Of a stretch of DNA of 38,317 bases, positions 15,932 to 24,697 are shown one piece after another. The DNA comes from Longimicrobiales bacterium (GTDB taxonomy: Bacteria > Gemmatimonadota > Gemmatimonadetes > Longimicrobiales > Gaopeijiaceae): NCBI GenBank assembly GCA_028279425.1, contig JANQNV010000146.1, positions 1 through 38,317 on the forward strand. Direction: 5' to 3'. The position numbers were made by a program, and so were the translations under genes. Under the pieces are notes generated by a model. The model did not search any database. It had not been told where the DNA came from and saw nothing but the letters and a program-made list of their open reading frames with translations. How positions within the stretch are numbered: the first letter of the stretch is position 1; every line of letters starts with the position of its first letter.

Positions 15932-17068
15932 TCAGTCGAGTTCTTCGAGGTGGTGGAAGAGCTTCACTCCGCGCTCCTCGAGATGCCTCAGCACGTATTC
16001 GAAGCAGGTGGCGTCGCGCCCCACCGTCTCGGCGGGTGCCACCCCGGGCGTCGTCCAGTCGCCCTGGGCGACGAGGCGGACCATCGCCGCACATGTATAG
16101 CCGGTGGTCCGGGCCATCGACGACGTTTCGGTCTCGGTGTTGTAGTAGTCGAGCAGGTCGTAGGTGTGGCGGACGCGGCGTTCGTCCTGCACCCCTTCGA
16201 TCGTGAAGCGCCCCACGGTCAGGTCGGGCTCGCCCTCGCCGAACTGCCAGGCATCGAAGAGCAGCGTCTCGGTCACATCGCGCGGGCGCACGAGACCGGA
16301 AGGTGCGATGATCTCGCGGTCGTCGAAGAAGCCGGCCTCGCGGAGGACCCGCATGCGCTCGGCATGCCCGGGATACCGGATCGTCTTTTCCACCAGGTCG
16401 GGGGTGGTGCTCGTTTCGATCAACGTGCGCAGCCCATCGGTGTTGAACGCCTCGAGCGTCCCCAGTCCAGGGAAGTGCACCAACTCCACCTCCGACAGGG
16501 CCGGAAGGACCACGTCCTTGCCGTGGCGGCGGAGCCTCGCTGGGCGCATGTACTCGCGCAGTACGTCGGCGGGCGAGAAGGGCGCCTTGTATTCCCAGGG
16601 CCAGTCGCGCTCGACCGGAAGTCCCCCGACCAGACAACGAAACGACGTCGTTTCGTCGAGCGTGGCCTCCATGTGCCCCAGGATGAGGTTCGAGAGACCC
16701 GGCGCCACGCCGCAGTCGACCAGGCAGGGCACGCCCTCCTCCCGCGCGAGCTCGTCGAGTCCGAAGGCGTCTTCCTCGAAGAACGAGATGTCGACCACGG
16801 GCTTTCCTTCGCCGAGGGCGACTTCGACCGTCCGGTAGCCCATGAACCCAGGCACGCACCCGACCACGAGGTCGGCGTCGGCGACCGCTTCGGCCACGCG
16901 GTCGGGGTTGGTCAGATCGTGCAGCTCGAGTTCGACTCCCATGCCTTCGAGTCGGTCCATGGCGAGCGGGTCGAGGTCGACCACCTTGACCGAGAAGGTG
17001 GGTTCGGCCGACAGATCACGGACGATCGCGCCGCCCACGCGGCCGGCTCCGAGTACGACGATATTCAC
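15932..17068 (-). CDS. Saccharopine dehydrogenase-like NAD(P) oxidoreductase
   Basis: A 378-residue protein with an N-terminal Rossmann fold (VVLGAGRVGGAIVRDL, residues 4-19; acidic VVDLDP after the second strand), the family's SFFEEDAFGLDELAREEG stretch and the catalytic-domain segment VDCGVAPGLSNLILGH. The C-terminal catalytic domain fits the saccharopine-reductase family used in lysine metabolism, and related carboxyspermidine dehydrogenases. Its exact substrate is not clear. The ATG at 17068 lies on the first strand. It precedes the penicillin-acylase-like gene on the same strand by 117 bp, and a shared transcript is possible. No other lysine-pathway gene is nearby. Confidence 0.88.
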   Translation of the reverse strand: MNIVVLGAGRVGGAIVRDLSAEPTFSVKVVDLDPLAMDRLEGMGVELELHDLTNPDRVAEAVADADLVVGCVPGFMGYRTVEVALGEGKPVVDISFFEEDAFGLDELAREEGVPCLVDCGVAPGLSNLILGHMEATLDETTSFRCLVGGLPVERDWPWEYKAPFSPADVLREYMRPARLRRHGKDVVLPALSEVELVHFPGLGTLEAFNTDGLRTLIETSTTPDLVEKTIRYPGHAERMRVLREAGFFDDREIIAPSGLVRPRDVTETLLFDAWQFGEGEPDLTVGRFTIEGVQDERRVRHTYDLLDYYNTETETSSMARTTGYTCAAMVRLVAQGDWTTPGVAPAETVGRDATCFEYVLRHLEERGVKLFHHLEELD

Positions 17069-17153
17069 GAGGGGGCTCCGAGGGCGAGGAACGGGGGCAA
17101 TCGCCGAGGGTCGCCTGAAATGAGGCGCCAGCGACGAACCCGATCAAGGGCCC

Positions 17154-17831
17154 TCAGTTCAGAAGTGCGAACGAGATCGCGATCCGCCCGTTCAGACTCC
17201 AGCGCAGCCACCCCGTCCGACGCTCAGCCTCGGACTCGTGAAGGGTCTCGACTTCGACCCACTCTCCCCGAATCGTGATCGGGAGCAGGGGCTGTGGCTC
17301 GAACCCAGGGAGACGCTCGCCATCGTCGTCCGGAGACCCCCGCACGGGATTCCGCTCGGGATCGAGTGTCTCGATGCTGTAGACGCGGAGCAGGAACTCG
17401 GGCCAGGGGTGGAAGGCGACGGCCTCGCGGGCGATCCAGACGGTGCGCGGGGTCATCCGCGGTCGAGGCTCGACGGCGTTGACCTCGACCTCGATCCAGT
17501 TCCGGGTCAGCGTTTCGGCATACAACCAGAGCAGGTCGTAGTCGAGCTTCATTCCGGTCGGTGCGAACCAGGGCGGCGCGTACTCGATCCCGATGTAGTG
17601 GTCGCCGGCGGCGAAGGTGACGCTGTCGATCGGGGTTGCCGCGTCGGGGAGAGTGCCGGGCGTGGGCGACCCGTAGAAGTAGAGGGGTGCGGCCGGGTCG
17701 AGAGGCGGCTGCACGACGCCCACGCCGAGCGGCCGCGGGTCGGTCTCGACCTGGGCCCCCGCCGGCGACGGCGCGCCGACGAGGACCCAGCCGATCAAGA
17801 GGAGAGGCGCGGGGGCCCACACCTCGATCAC
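17154..17831 (-). CDS. Secreted protein of unknown function
   Basis: A 225-residue exported protein. The signal peptide (MIEVWAPAPLLLIGWVLVG, cleaved near PAGAQ) is followed by a beta-rich domain with GDHYIGIEYAPPWFAP, a Trp/Tyr-rich stretch (DYDLLWLYAE) and a C-terminal strand pair (GWLRWSLNGRIAISFALLN). I do not recognise a family. The start is GTG at 17831, four bases past the stop of the upstream secreted gene, so the two are likely translated together. Its position suggests a shared envelope function with that gene. Confidence 0.6.
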   Translation of the reverse strand: MIEVWAPAPLLLIGWVLVGAPSPAGAQVETDPRPLGVGVVQPPLDPAAPLYFYGSPTPGTLPDAATPIDSVTFAAGDHYIGIEYAPPWFAPTGMKLDYDLLWLYAETLTRNWIEVEVNAVEPRPRMTPRTVWIAREAVAFHPWPEFLLRVYSIETLDPERNPVRGSPDDDGERLPGFEPQPLLPITIRGEWVEVETLHESEAERRTGWLRWSLNGRIAISFALLN

Positions 17832-17835
17832 GCGT

Positions 17836-18675
17836 TCAGCCGCCGAACATCTGCTGGCGCTTGTATCCTGCCGGGGGTTCGAAGTCGGCCGGGTCGAGCG
17901 TGCGCCGCTCGGCGCTCCGAAGCGTCGACTCCTGTTCGATCTCTCCCCGCTCGTCCAGCTCGTGCGTCACGACGGGGAAGCCGTTCTCGAGGTCGAAGTG
18001 GCGGAAGGGATTCTCGGCCATCGGCCGGTCCGAGCCGGGCATCGTCGGCATCGCGTCGAGGAAGTCGTCGAAGAAGTCGACCATCCCCGTGATGGCCTCG
18101 CGTACTTCGTCGGCGCCCTCGATCTCGCTCCACGGCGCGACCCAGAGACGGCGCCGCAGCTCGCCGTCTTCGTACACCTCCCACTCTTCCGACCGGAAGC
18201 CCGCCTTGGTGTCGGAGCGACCCGACTTGCGGACGTCGATCTCAGGAGGAGCCGCCGCCATGTCGGGCATACCCGGCATCCCCTGTGCTCCCATCCGCTC
18301 GACGAGGGCGCGCTGCTCCGCCGGAAGCTGGGCCAACATCTCCTCCATCTCGGCCATCATGGAGTTGATCTGGGAGCTGAGCGCCTGGAGTCCCTCTTCA
18401 TCGATGAGCATGTAGCTTTGGTCGTCATCGTTGATGACCACCATTTCGCGACGCTCGCCGTTGAAGACCATCCGGCCACTTTCGGCGCCGGAGAACCCCA
18501 TTGCGACGTGGGGACCCTCCACCCGCAACTCCGCCACATCGGTCAGCGCGGGCGATTCCCGGTAGTCGGTGGTTTCGATTTCGTAGACGACCCCCGGAAC
18601 GGCGAGGGAGCTGCCCAAGGCCGCGAGCAGCGCGAGCGGTGCAACTGCGAGGAGAGCGGTGGAACCTCGACGCAT
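17836..18675 (-). CDS. Secreted DUF4412-like protein
   Basis: A 279-residue exported protein. A signal peptide (MRRGSTALLAVAPLALLAAL) precedes a domain starting VVYEIETTDYRES and containing the MVFNGERREMVVINDDDQSYMLIDEE region, which resembles DUF4412 periplasmic lipocalin-like proteins. A helical, Met-rich middle section (INSMMAEMEEMLAQLP, GMPGMPDMAA) breaks it, and the C-terminus is rich in polar residues. The ATG at 18675 has AGGAGA 8 nt upstream and is preferred to the longer frame. The next secreted gene starts four bases after its stop. A sensor or scaffold role is guesswork. Confidence 0.7.
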   Translation of the reverse strand: MRRGSTALLAVAPLALLAALGSSLAVPGVVYEIETTDYRESPALTDVAELRVEGPHVAMGFSGAESGRMVFNGERREMVVINDDDQSYMLIDEEGLQALSSQINSMMAEMEEMLAQLPAEQRALVERMGAQGMPGMPDMAAAPPEIDVRKSGRSDTKAGFRSEEWEVYEDGELRRRLWVAPWSEIEGADEVREAITGMVDFFDDFLDAMPTMPGSDRPMAENPFRHFDLENGFPVVTHELDERGEIEQESTLRSAERRTLDPADFEPPAGYKRQQMFGG

Positions 18676-18814
18676 GACGGATTCTCCTGGTCCGAAGTGG
18701 GGAGCCGGTGGGTATCCGGAACGCGTGATGGAGCCCCGGAGACGCACTCGGGGTACACCACGCCAGGATCGAACGGTTCCTTCGATCACCCTCGTCTTCT
18801 CCACGGTGGATCCC

Positions 18815-19036
18815 ATGTCCGAGTCCGATATCGTCGTCGTCGCCCGGTTCACGTACCGCCACGAGGCGGAGTTCGCGGGAGGTTTCCTGGGGGATGCGGG
18901 AATCCCGCACTCGGTGCTCGTCGACGACCACGGTGGCCACATCACGCTCAGCAACTCGGCCAAGGTGGTGGTCGCCGCCGAGCACGTCGTTCAGGCGCGT
19001 GAGGTGTTGCGCGAGGCCGGCCTCGAATCGAGCTGA
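18815..19036 (+). CDS. DUF2007 small protein
   Basis: A 73-residue protein of the DUF2007 'putative signal-transducing' family: SDIVVVARFTYRHEAEFAGG at the N-terminus, then HSVLVDDHGGHITLS, then a helix (AAEHVVQAREVLREAGL). The fold is a small ferredoxin-like domain. No catalytic residues are evident; members are thought to bind a partner protein. It is divergent from the DUF4412-like gene, with about 140 bp between the starts, and is 101 bp upstream of the choice-of-anchor B gene. Confidence 0.8.
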   Translation: MSESDIVVVARFTYRHEAEFAGGFLGDAGIPHSVLVDDHGGHITLSNSAKVVVAAEHVVQAREVLREAGLESS

Positions 19037-19092
19037 CGCGGAAGAAGGTTCCCGGATCACCAGGCCCCGGCTACTGTATCTGGTCTGTGGTC

Positions 19093-19108
19093 GGCGTGAG
19101 GTCACGCC
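19093..19108. promoter_or_regulatory. 16-bp palindrome, candidate operator
   Basis: GGCGTGA-GG-TCACGCC has perfect 7-bp arms and a 2-bp spacer, 29 bp before the ATG of the choice-of-anchor B gene. The upstream CTGTAT near 19073-19078 could be a weak -10. Its position fits a repressor site or a transcript-leader hairpin. Confidence 0.4.
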
Positions 19109-19137
19109 CTGTGTGTCTGACAATCTGGGGTAGACGG

Positions 19138-21525
19138 ATGAAGAAGATCGGGAGTTCGATTCTCGCCGCAGCGGTCTTTGCCGCTTTGGGAGGCACTCCG
19201 GTGCTCGCCCAGTCGTTCATGCCGGCCGAGGGGCCGGTGATGGAGCGCGCCGGCTTCGGGGTGGCCCTGGCGGTCAATGGGTCCGAAGTGCTGGTTGGGG
19301 AGCCCTCCAACGTCATGCGTTCGGGGATGGTCTACGTCTACACGCAGGGAGCCGACGGCGAGTGGGTCGAGTCGGCGGCCTTCGGTGCCTCGGATGGTGA
19401 GACGGGCGACGGCTTCGGTGCCAGCCTCGGGTCCGACGGCGATTATCTCCTGGTCGGCGCCCCCGGCGGCGTCTACGGCTTCGTCCGCGCGGACGGCGCG
19501 TGGATGGAAGAGGGGATGCTGCCGACCCCCTCGATGATGGGTGACGAGAACGGCTTCGGGAGCACGATCGCCGTCTCTGGAGACGTGGCCCTCGTCGGTG
19601 CCCCCGGCGCCAACGACGACACGGGCGCCGTCTTCGTCTACCGTCGCACGGGCGACGGCTGGGCCGAAGCGGGCACGCTGACCGCCGAGGGTGGCGCGGC
19701 GGGCGACGCCTTCGGTGCCTCGATCTCCTTCGATGGCGCGGTGGCGCTCGTGGGAGCGCCGACGGCCAACAACCGGACCGGCGCCGTGTACGTGTTCGAA
19801 GTGCAGGGGTTCGACTTCGAGAGCGCGGGATCGCTTCCGGCCGATGGAATGGCGCGCAATGACCGCTTCGGCTCGAGCATCTTCTACGCCGACGCGACCG
19901 CGATGGTCGGAGCGACCGGCGCCAACGGTGGTGCCGGGGTGGTCCACGCCTTCCGTGCGACCGACGACGGCTGGATCCCGTTCTCCACCCTCGCGGCGTA
20001 CGACCCGACACCCCGGGCTGGCTTTGGATCTTCCGTTCTGCGTGTGGATGATCGCATCTGGATCTCGGCTCCGATCGCCAACCGTGGCTCCGGCGCGGTC
20101 TACACCTTCCGCATTCAGGAGGGTATGATCGCCGGCGTCGACCGCATCATGAGCGAGGAACTCGCGGGGCGCACCGCCGCCGGTGCCGGCATGGTCGCCG
20201 GGGAGGGCTTCGTCGCCGTTTCGGCGCCGAGTGCCGACCGCGGGGCGGGGAAGGTCGTGATCTTCGAGGAGGAGAGCGGCGAGTGGATGGCCGATGCCGC
20301 CGTCCAGAGCGACCCGGAAGGCTACGACCCCGTGCGCGGCGAAGAGGTGAAGTGTGAAGACGGCTCGGCGGTGGCCTGGGACTGCGGTGAGGTCGACCTG
20401 GTCTCGTTCGTGCCGGTGCTCGAGCTGTCGGGTGACCGTGCCCGCGGAATCGTCACCAACGACAACTGGGGCTGGGAGGATCCCGAGACCGGGAAGCTCT
20501 ACGCCCTGGTGGGGATGACCGACCGGGCCTCGTTCGTCGACATCTCCGACGTCACGAACCCGGTCGTCGTCGGCACACTGGCGATGACCGAGGGGGCCAA
20601 CGGGAGCGCGTGGCGGGACCTCAAGACCTACGACAACCACGTCTACATCGTCTCGGATGGAGCCGGACCGCACGGCATGCAGGTCTTCGACCTGACGCGT
20701 CTGCGGGAGTTCGACGGCGGTGAGCCGATGGTGTTCGATGCCGACCTCACCTACCGGGAGATCGCGTCGGCGCACAACATCGTGATCAACGAGGAGTCGG
20801 GTTTCGCCTACATCGTGGGCGCGAGCGGGGGTGGCGAGACGTGTGGCGGTGGCCTGCACATGATCGACATCCGCACCCCGAAGCAGCCGACCTTCGCCGG
20901 ATGCTTCGCCGATCCGCAGACGGGTCGCGCCAGTACGGGGTACTCGCACGACGCCCAGTGCGTGAACTACGTGGGTCCCGACTCGGACTATGCGGGTCGC
21001 GAGATCTGCATGGGTGCCAATGAGACCGCGATTTCGATCGCCGACGTGACCGACAAGGAGAACCCGATCGCCATCTCGCGGGCGTCGTACCCCAGCGTCG
21101 GGTACTCGCACCAGGGCTGGCTGACCGACGACCACCGGTTCTTCTACCTCAACGACGAGCTCGACGAGCTCAACGGGACCGAGCGGACGCGCACCATGAT
21201 CTGGGACGTGTCGGACCTCGACGACCCGCAGTTGGTGAAGGAGCACATGGGGACGCAGGAGTCGTCGGACCACAACCTGTACATCGTGGGCAACCTGATG
21301 TACCAGTCGAACTACCGGTCCGGGCTCCGTATTCTCGACATCTCCACGCCGGAAGATCCGACCGAGGTCGCCTACTTCGACACGGTGGCCTACGGTGACA
21401 ACTCCGCCGGGATGGGTGGTTCGTGGAGCAACTACCCGTTCTTCAACAACGGCGTCGTCATCGTGACGAGTGGCAACGAGGGCCTGTTCCTCGTTCGTCC
21501 CACCGTCCGGCGCACGGTCTTCTGA
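19138..21525 (+). CDS. Secreted choice-of-anchor B protein with N-terminal FG-GAP repeats
   Basis: A 795-residue exported protein. After the signal peptide (residues 1-24, cleaved before QSFMPA), residues 30-400 are FG-GAP-type propeller blades (VGAPGANDDTGAVFVYRR, VGAPTANNRTGAVYVFEV and others). From about 430 to the end is the choice-of-anchor B domain with LVIVD-type repeats: MTDRASFVDISDVTNPVVVG, SGFAYIVGASGGGETCGG, SHDAQCVNYVGPDSDYAGRE and SHQGWLTDDHRFFYLNDELD. No sorting tag is visible at the C-terminus (RPTVRRTVF). It is an extracellular or outer-membrane protein; the ligand is unknown. The start has a clear signal peptide directly downstream. A strong hairpin follows the stop. Confidence 0.9.
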   Translation: MKKIGSSILAAAVFAALGGTPVLAQSFMPAEGPVMERAGFGVALAVNGSEVLVGEPSNVMRSGMVYVYTQGADGEWVESAAFGASDGETGDGFGASLGSDGDYLLVGAPGGVYGFVRADGAWMEEGMLPTPSMMGDENGFGSTIAVSGDVALVGAPGANDDTGAVFVYRRTGDGWAEAGTLTAEGGAAGDAFGASISFDGAVALVGAPTANNRTGAVYVFEVQGFDFESAGSLPADGMARNDRFGSSIFYADATAMVGATGANGGAGVVHAFRATDDGWIPFSTLAAYDPTPRAGFGSSVLRVDDRIWISAPIANRGSGAVYTFRIQEGMIAGVDRIMSEELAGRTAAGAGMVAGEGFVAVSAPSADRGAGKVVIFEEESGEWMADAAVQSDPEGYDPVRGEEVKCEDGSAVAWDCGEVDLVSFVPVLELSGDRARGIVTNDNWGWEDPETGKLYALVGMTDRASFVDISDVTNPVVVGTLAMTEGANGSAWRDLKTYDNHVYIVSDGAGPHGMQVFDLTRLREFDGGEPMVFDADLTYREIASAHNIVINEESGFAYIVGASGGGETCGGGLHMIDIRTPKQPTFAGCFADPQTGRASTGYSHDAQCVNYVGPDSDYAGREICMGANETAISIADVTDKENPIAISRASYPSVGYSHQGWLTDDHRFFYLNDELDELNGTERTRTMIWDVSDLDDPQLVKEHMGTQESSDHNLYIVGNLMYQSNYRSGLRILDISTPEDPTEVAYFDTVAYGDNSAGMGGSWSNYPFFNNGVVIVTSGNEGLFLVRPTVRRTVF

Positions 21526-21588
21526 TCGGAGGCTGGCTCTTCAACACCCTTCTGGGGGATCCCTGAAGACCGGACTTGCATATGAGAT

Positions 21589-21621
21589 GGGGGAGGGGAG
21601 GGCTGCGGCCCACCCTCCCCC
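21589..21621 (+). terminator. GC-rich hairpin after the choice-of-anchor B gene
   Basis: A 9-bp stem, GGGGGAGGG (21589-21597) with CCCTCCCCC (21613-21621), encloses a small internal loop and a 4-bp stem (GGGC/GCCC) capped by TGCG. It is about 65 bp past the stop of the upstream gene and about 55 bp before the next start. There is no T-run, so termination is likely but not certain. Confidence 0.5.
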
Positions 21622-21675
21622 GTCGCGCTCCAGGCTCGACGGATCGCAGGTCGAGCCCGACCCATAGAGGAATCC

Positions 21676-22803
21676 ATGACCACCACGCATCTGTTCGCCC
21701 GATCGACCGCCCTCGTCGCGGCGCTTTCGATCCTCGTGCCCGCAGGGAACGTACGGGCCCAGGACTACGTCTATGCCGCCAATCAGGGGGACGCCACGGT
21801 CGCCGTGATCGATATCGCGACCCTCGAGGTGGTCGAGACGGTCGATCTGAAGCCGCTGGGCTTTTCGGAGAATGCGAAGCCCCACCACATCGCGGTCGAG
21901 CCCGACGGGTCGGCGTGGTACATCTCGTTGATCGGCGAGAACCGGGTGCTGAAGTTCGATCGCGACAACAATCTGATCGACCAGGGTGAGTTCGAGGTGC
22001 CCGGGATGCTCTCGATCGATCCCGGGAGCGACCTGCTCTACGTCGGTCGGTCGATGAGCGCGGTGAATCCTCCGCAGCGCATCGGCGTGATCGAGCGCTC
22101 GTCGATGAGCGTCGACGAGATCGACGTGCTCTTCCCCCGGCCGCACGCGCTGCGTGTGCACCCCTCGGGGTCATGGGTCTACTCCGCGTCGCTCGGCGTC
22201 AACCAGATGGGCGCCGTCGACGCCGAATCGTGGGACCTCTCGCTGATCGACGTGGAGGGCGAGGCCCACGCGCTCGTCCAGTTCGCCGTGTCGCCCGACG
22301 GGGCGACCCTCGTGGGGACGGCCGAACTTACCGGCCAGCTCCTGGTCTTCGACGTGTCGGATCCGGGTGCCCCGTCGTTCGTGCGCGCCATCGAGGTGGG
22401 ATCGCGTCCCTGGCATCCGGTCTACGGCCGCGATGGTCGCCACGTCTACTTCGGCAACAAGGGTGACAACACCGTGGTCGAGGTCGACGTCGAGGCCGGC
22501 CGTGTGTCCCGCACCTTCGCGGTGCCGGGCGCCGACCAGCCGCACGGCAGCGTGTTGAGTCCCGACGGACATCTTCTGTTCGTCTCCAACAACGGTCCCG
22601 GGGGCATGCAGATGGACATGGGCGGCGGGATGGACCATTCCGCCATGGACCACGCGGCGATGGGGCACTCCGCGATGGAGGAGGACGCCGTCTCGTACGA
22701 CACCGGGACCGTCGCCGTCATCGACCTCGATACGGGCGAGGTGGTGAAGGTGATCGAGGTCGGCGGCAACGCGACGGGTCTCGGCGTTCGCGATCCGCGA
22801 TGA
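21676..22803 (+). CDS. Secreted YncE-like beta-propeller with Met/His-rich loop
   Basis: A 375-residue exported protein. The signal peptide ends near VRAQ. The mature part is a seven-bladed YncE/40-residue-repeat propeller (VYAANQGDATVAVIDI at 32-47, YFGNKGDNTVVEVDV at 258-272, GTVAVIDLDTGEVVKVIEV near the C-terminus). Between blades, residues 311-334 form a loop with seven Met and three His, starting MQMDMGGGMD and continuing with repeated M-D/G-H-x-A. Such loops bind copper in exported copper-handling proteins, so metal binding is likely. Its stop overlaps the start of the next gene (ATGA), so it leads the operon. Confidence 0.88.
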   Translation: MTTTHLFARSTALVAALSILVPAGNVRAQDYVYAANQGDATVAVIDIATLEVVETVDLKPLGFSENAKPHHIAVEPDGSAWYISLIGENRVLKFDRDNNLIDQGEFEVPGMLSIDPGSDLLYVGRSMSAVNPPQRIGVIERSSMSVDEIDVLFPRPHALRVHPSGSWVYSASLGVNQMGAVDAESWDLSLIDVEGEAHALVQFAVSPDGATLVGTAELTGQLLVFDVSDPGAPSFVRAIEVGSRPWHPVYGRDGRHVYFGNKGDNTVVEVDVEAGRVSRTFAVPGADQPHGSVLSPDGHLLFVSNNGPGGMQMDMGGGMDHSAMDHAAMGHSAMEEDAVSYDTGTVAVIDLDTGEVVKVIEVGGNATGLGVRDPR

Positions 22804-24695
22804 CGCCATCCCGGGCGCTACAGATGAGAGTGTTCGGCGCGGCCCTGCTCGTGGCCATGGCCGCGTGCGGGGCCGGCGTCGCGAATGGAGAAGGTGGCGG
22901 CCCCTCGACGCGAGGAGTCCCTTTCGAAGTCGACGATCCGCTCGAGCGGCAGATCCGCCCCTTCGCCGTTGTCGACGAGCGCGGCGAGGCTGTCGAGCAC
23001 CCGTTCCTCGGAGGCTTCGTCGTGCCTCGCCCGCAGCTCGTCGACATCGACGGTGACGGCGACCTCGACCTGTTCGTGCAAGAGCGCACGGGCGAGCTGA
23101 TCCACCTCGAGAATGTCGGTTCTGCCGGGCAACCGAGGTTCGAGTGGCGCACCGATGCGTTCCAGGATCTCGACATCGGGGAGTGGGGCCGATTTCACGA
23201 CCTCGACCGCGATGGTGACATCGATCTGCTGGCCGAGGAGCGCTTCAGCTACGTGCGCTACTTCCGCAACGACGGGAGTCCCACGGCACCTCGCTTCGTG
23301 CTCGCGACGGACTCGCTTCGCGACGACCAGGGGCGCGCGATCTTCTCGGACCGTCAGAACATCCCGTCGCTCGTCGATCTGGACTGCGATGGTGCGACCG
23401 ATCTGTTCCTCGGTCGGGTCGACGGCACCGTCGCCCGCTATGAGGAGATCGCCCTCGACGAGGCCGGGAACCCCGTGTTCACCCTCGTCGACCCCCGCTT
23501 CGAAGACATCGAGATCGTGGCCCAATTGGCGGTCCCGGGTGGGCCGGAGGCCGCGCCGACATCGCGCCACGGCGCCAATTCGATGGCCTTCGCCGACGGC
23601 GATGGTGACGGCGACGTCGATCTCTTCTGGGGTGACTACTTCGAGCCCGGTCTTCTGTTCATCGAGAACTACGGGACCTGCGAGTCGCCCGATCTCCGCT
23701 CGACCCCCGAGCCCATGACGGAGGGTGGCGAGCTGATCACGACCAGTGGGTACAACGCCCCGTACCCGGCCGACATCGACGGCGACGGCGATCTCGACCT
23801 GTTCATCGGTGTGCTGGGGGGGGCCTTCAACGCCAACCGCACGTCGGTCGAGAACTTCCGCTGGTACGAGTCGCTCGACGACGGATCTCTGGTCGAGCGT
23901 AGCCGGCGATTCATTTCACAGATCGACGTCGGGAGCGAGACCATCCCCGCGTTCCAGGACCTCGATGGCGACGGGGACGCTGATCTGGTGGTTGGTTCGA
24001 AGCTCGATCCCGTGGGGTTGGACGCCGGACGGCTCCACACGTTCGAAAATGTGGGGAGCGCTCAGGAGCCTCGCTTCGAACACCGCTCCTCGGCGCTGCT
24101 CGTCGACTCCTACCACTACGCGCCGGCCTTTTCGGATCTCGATGGCGACGGTCGACCCGATCTGCTGCTCGGTACCTGGAATCAGGACGTGCGTCTGTTT
24201 CGGCAGGCGTCGGGCGATCCGTTCGCCTGGGAGCCCGTGGCCGAGGAGGCGCTTGTCGAGCTGCCCCGGGGCAGTCACTCGGTGCCGGTGGCGGGTGATC
24301 TCGATGGAGACGGAGATCTCGACCTTCTGGTGGGCGAGGCGTCCGGCGAGGTGAACTTCTTCCGGAACGTCGGGTCGGCTGGGGCGCCCGTGTTCGAACT
24401 GGTGACGGAGCGTCTGAGCGATCTCGATGTGGGGCGGAGGAGCGCTCCCACGCTGATCGATCTCGACGGCGATGGCGACCTCGACCTCTTGGTGGGGCGT
24501 GAAGACGGCGGCGCGGCGGTGTTCCGCAACGTCGGGGGGGTCGCCGAACCCAGCTTCGAGGCGGCCGACCCTCTCGCTACCGCGTTTCCCAAGTACTCCG
24601 CCTTCGCCACCTCCGATGTCGATGCCGACGGCGATCTCGACCTCGTGGTCGGGGGGCTGAGCGGGGGACTCGTCTTCTACAGGAACACCCGGTAG
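22800..24695 (+). CDS. FG-GAP/VCBS-repeat lipoprotein
   Basis: A 631-residue lipoprotein. The signal peptide contains a lipobox (LVAMAAC). The mature chain carries about ten calcium-binding-type motifs of the DxDGDGDxDL form, for example DIDGDGDLDLFV near 81-92, DLDRDGDIDLLA near 137-148 and DLDGDGRPDLLL. These belong to FG-GAP/VCBS propeller blades, with a 'NVGSAxxPxFE' turn between several blades. It is an outer-membrane or periplasmic scaffold; the ligand is unknown. The start at 22800 overlaps the previous stop, but the ATG at 22824 (MRVFGAALLV) gives a shorter, more usual signal peptide and may be the real start. Confidence 0.85.
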   Translation: MTPSRALQMRVFGAALLVAMAACGAGVANGEGGGPSTRGVPFEVDDPLERQIRPFAVVDERGEAVEHPFLGGFVVPRPQLVDIDGDGDLDLFVQERTGELIHLENVGSAGQPRFEWRTDAFQDLDIGEWGRFHDLDRDGDIDLLAEERFSYVRYFRNDGSPTAPRFVLATDSLRDDQGRAIFSDRQNIPSLVDLDCDGATDLFLGRVDGTVARYEEIALDEAGNPVFTLVDPRFEDIEIVAQLAVPGGPEAAPTSRHGANSMAFADGDGDGDVDLFWGDYFEPGLLFIENYGTCESPDLRSTPEPMTEGGELITTSGYNAPYPADIDGDGDLDLFIGVLGGAFNANRTSVENFRWYESLDDGSLVERSRRFISQIDVGSETIPAFQDLDGDGDADLVVGSKLDPVGLDAGRLHTFENVGSAQEPRFEHRSSALLVDSYHYAPAFSDLDGDGRPDLLLGTWNQDVRLFRQASGDPFAWEPVAEEALVELPRGSHSVPVAGDLDGDGDLDLLVGEASGEVNFFRNVGSAGAPVFELVTERLSDLDVGRRSAPTLIDLDGDGDLDLLVGREDGGAAVFRNVGGVAEPSFEAADPLATAFPKYSAFATSDVDADGDLDLVVGGLSGGLVFYRNTR

Positions 24696-24697
24696 CG

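Noticed and set aside
14216-17278. 1020-codon plus-strand open frame
   Set aside because: It lies opposite the penicillin-acylase and saccharopine-dehydrogenase-like genes; composition is His/Arg/Val-rich with no domain, a GC-driven shadow.
19102-21273. 723-codon minus-strand open frame
   Set aside because: It is antisense to the choice-of-anchor B gene, with low-complexity Arg/His/Gly/Asp-rich sequence and no domain.
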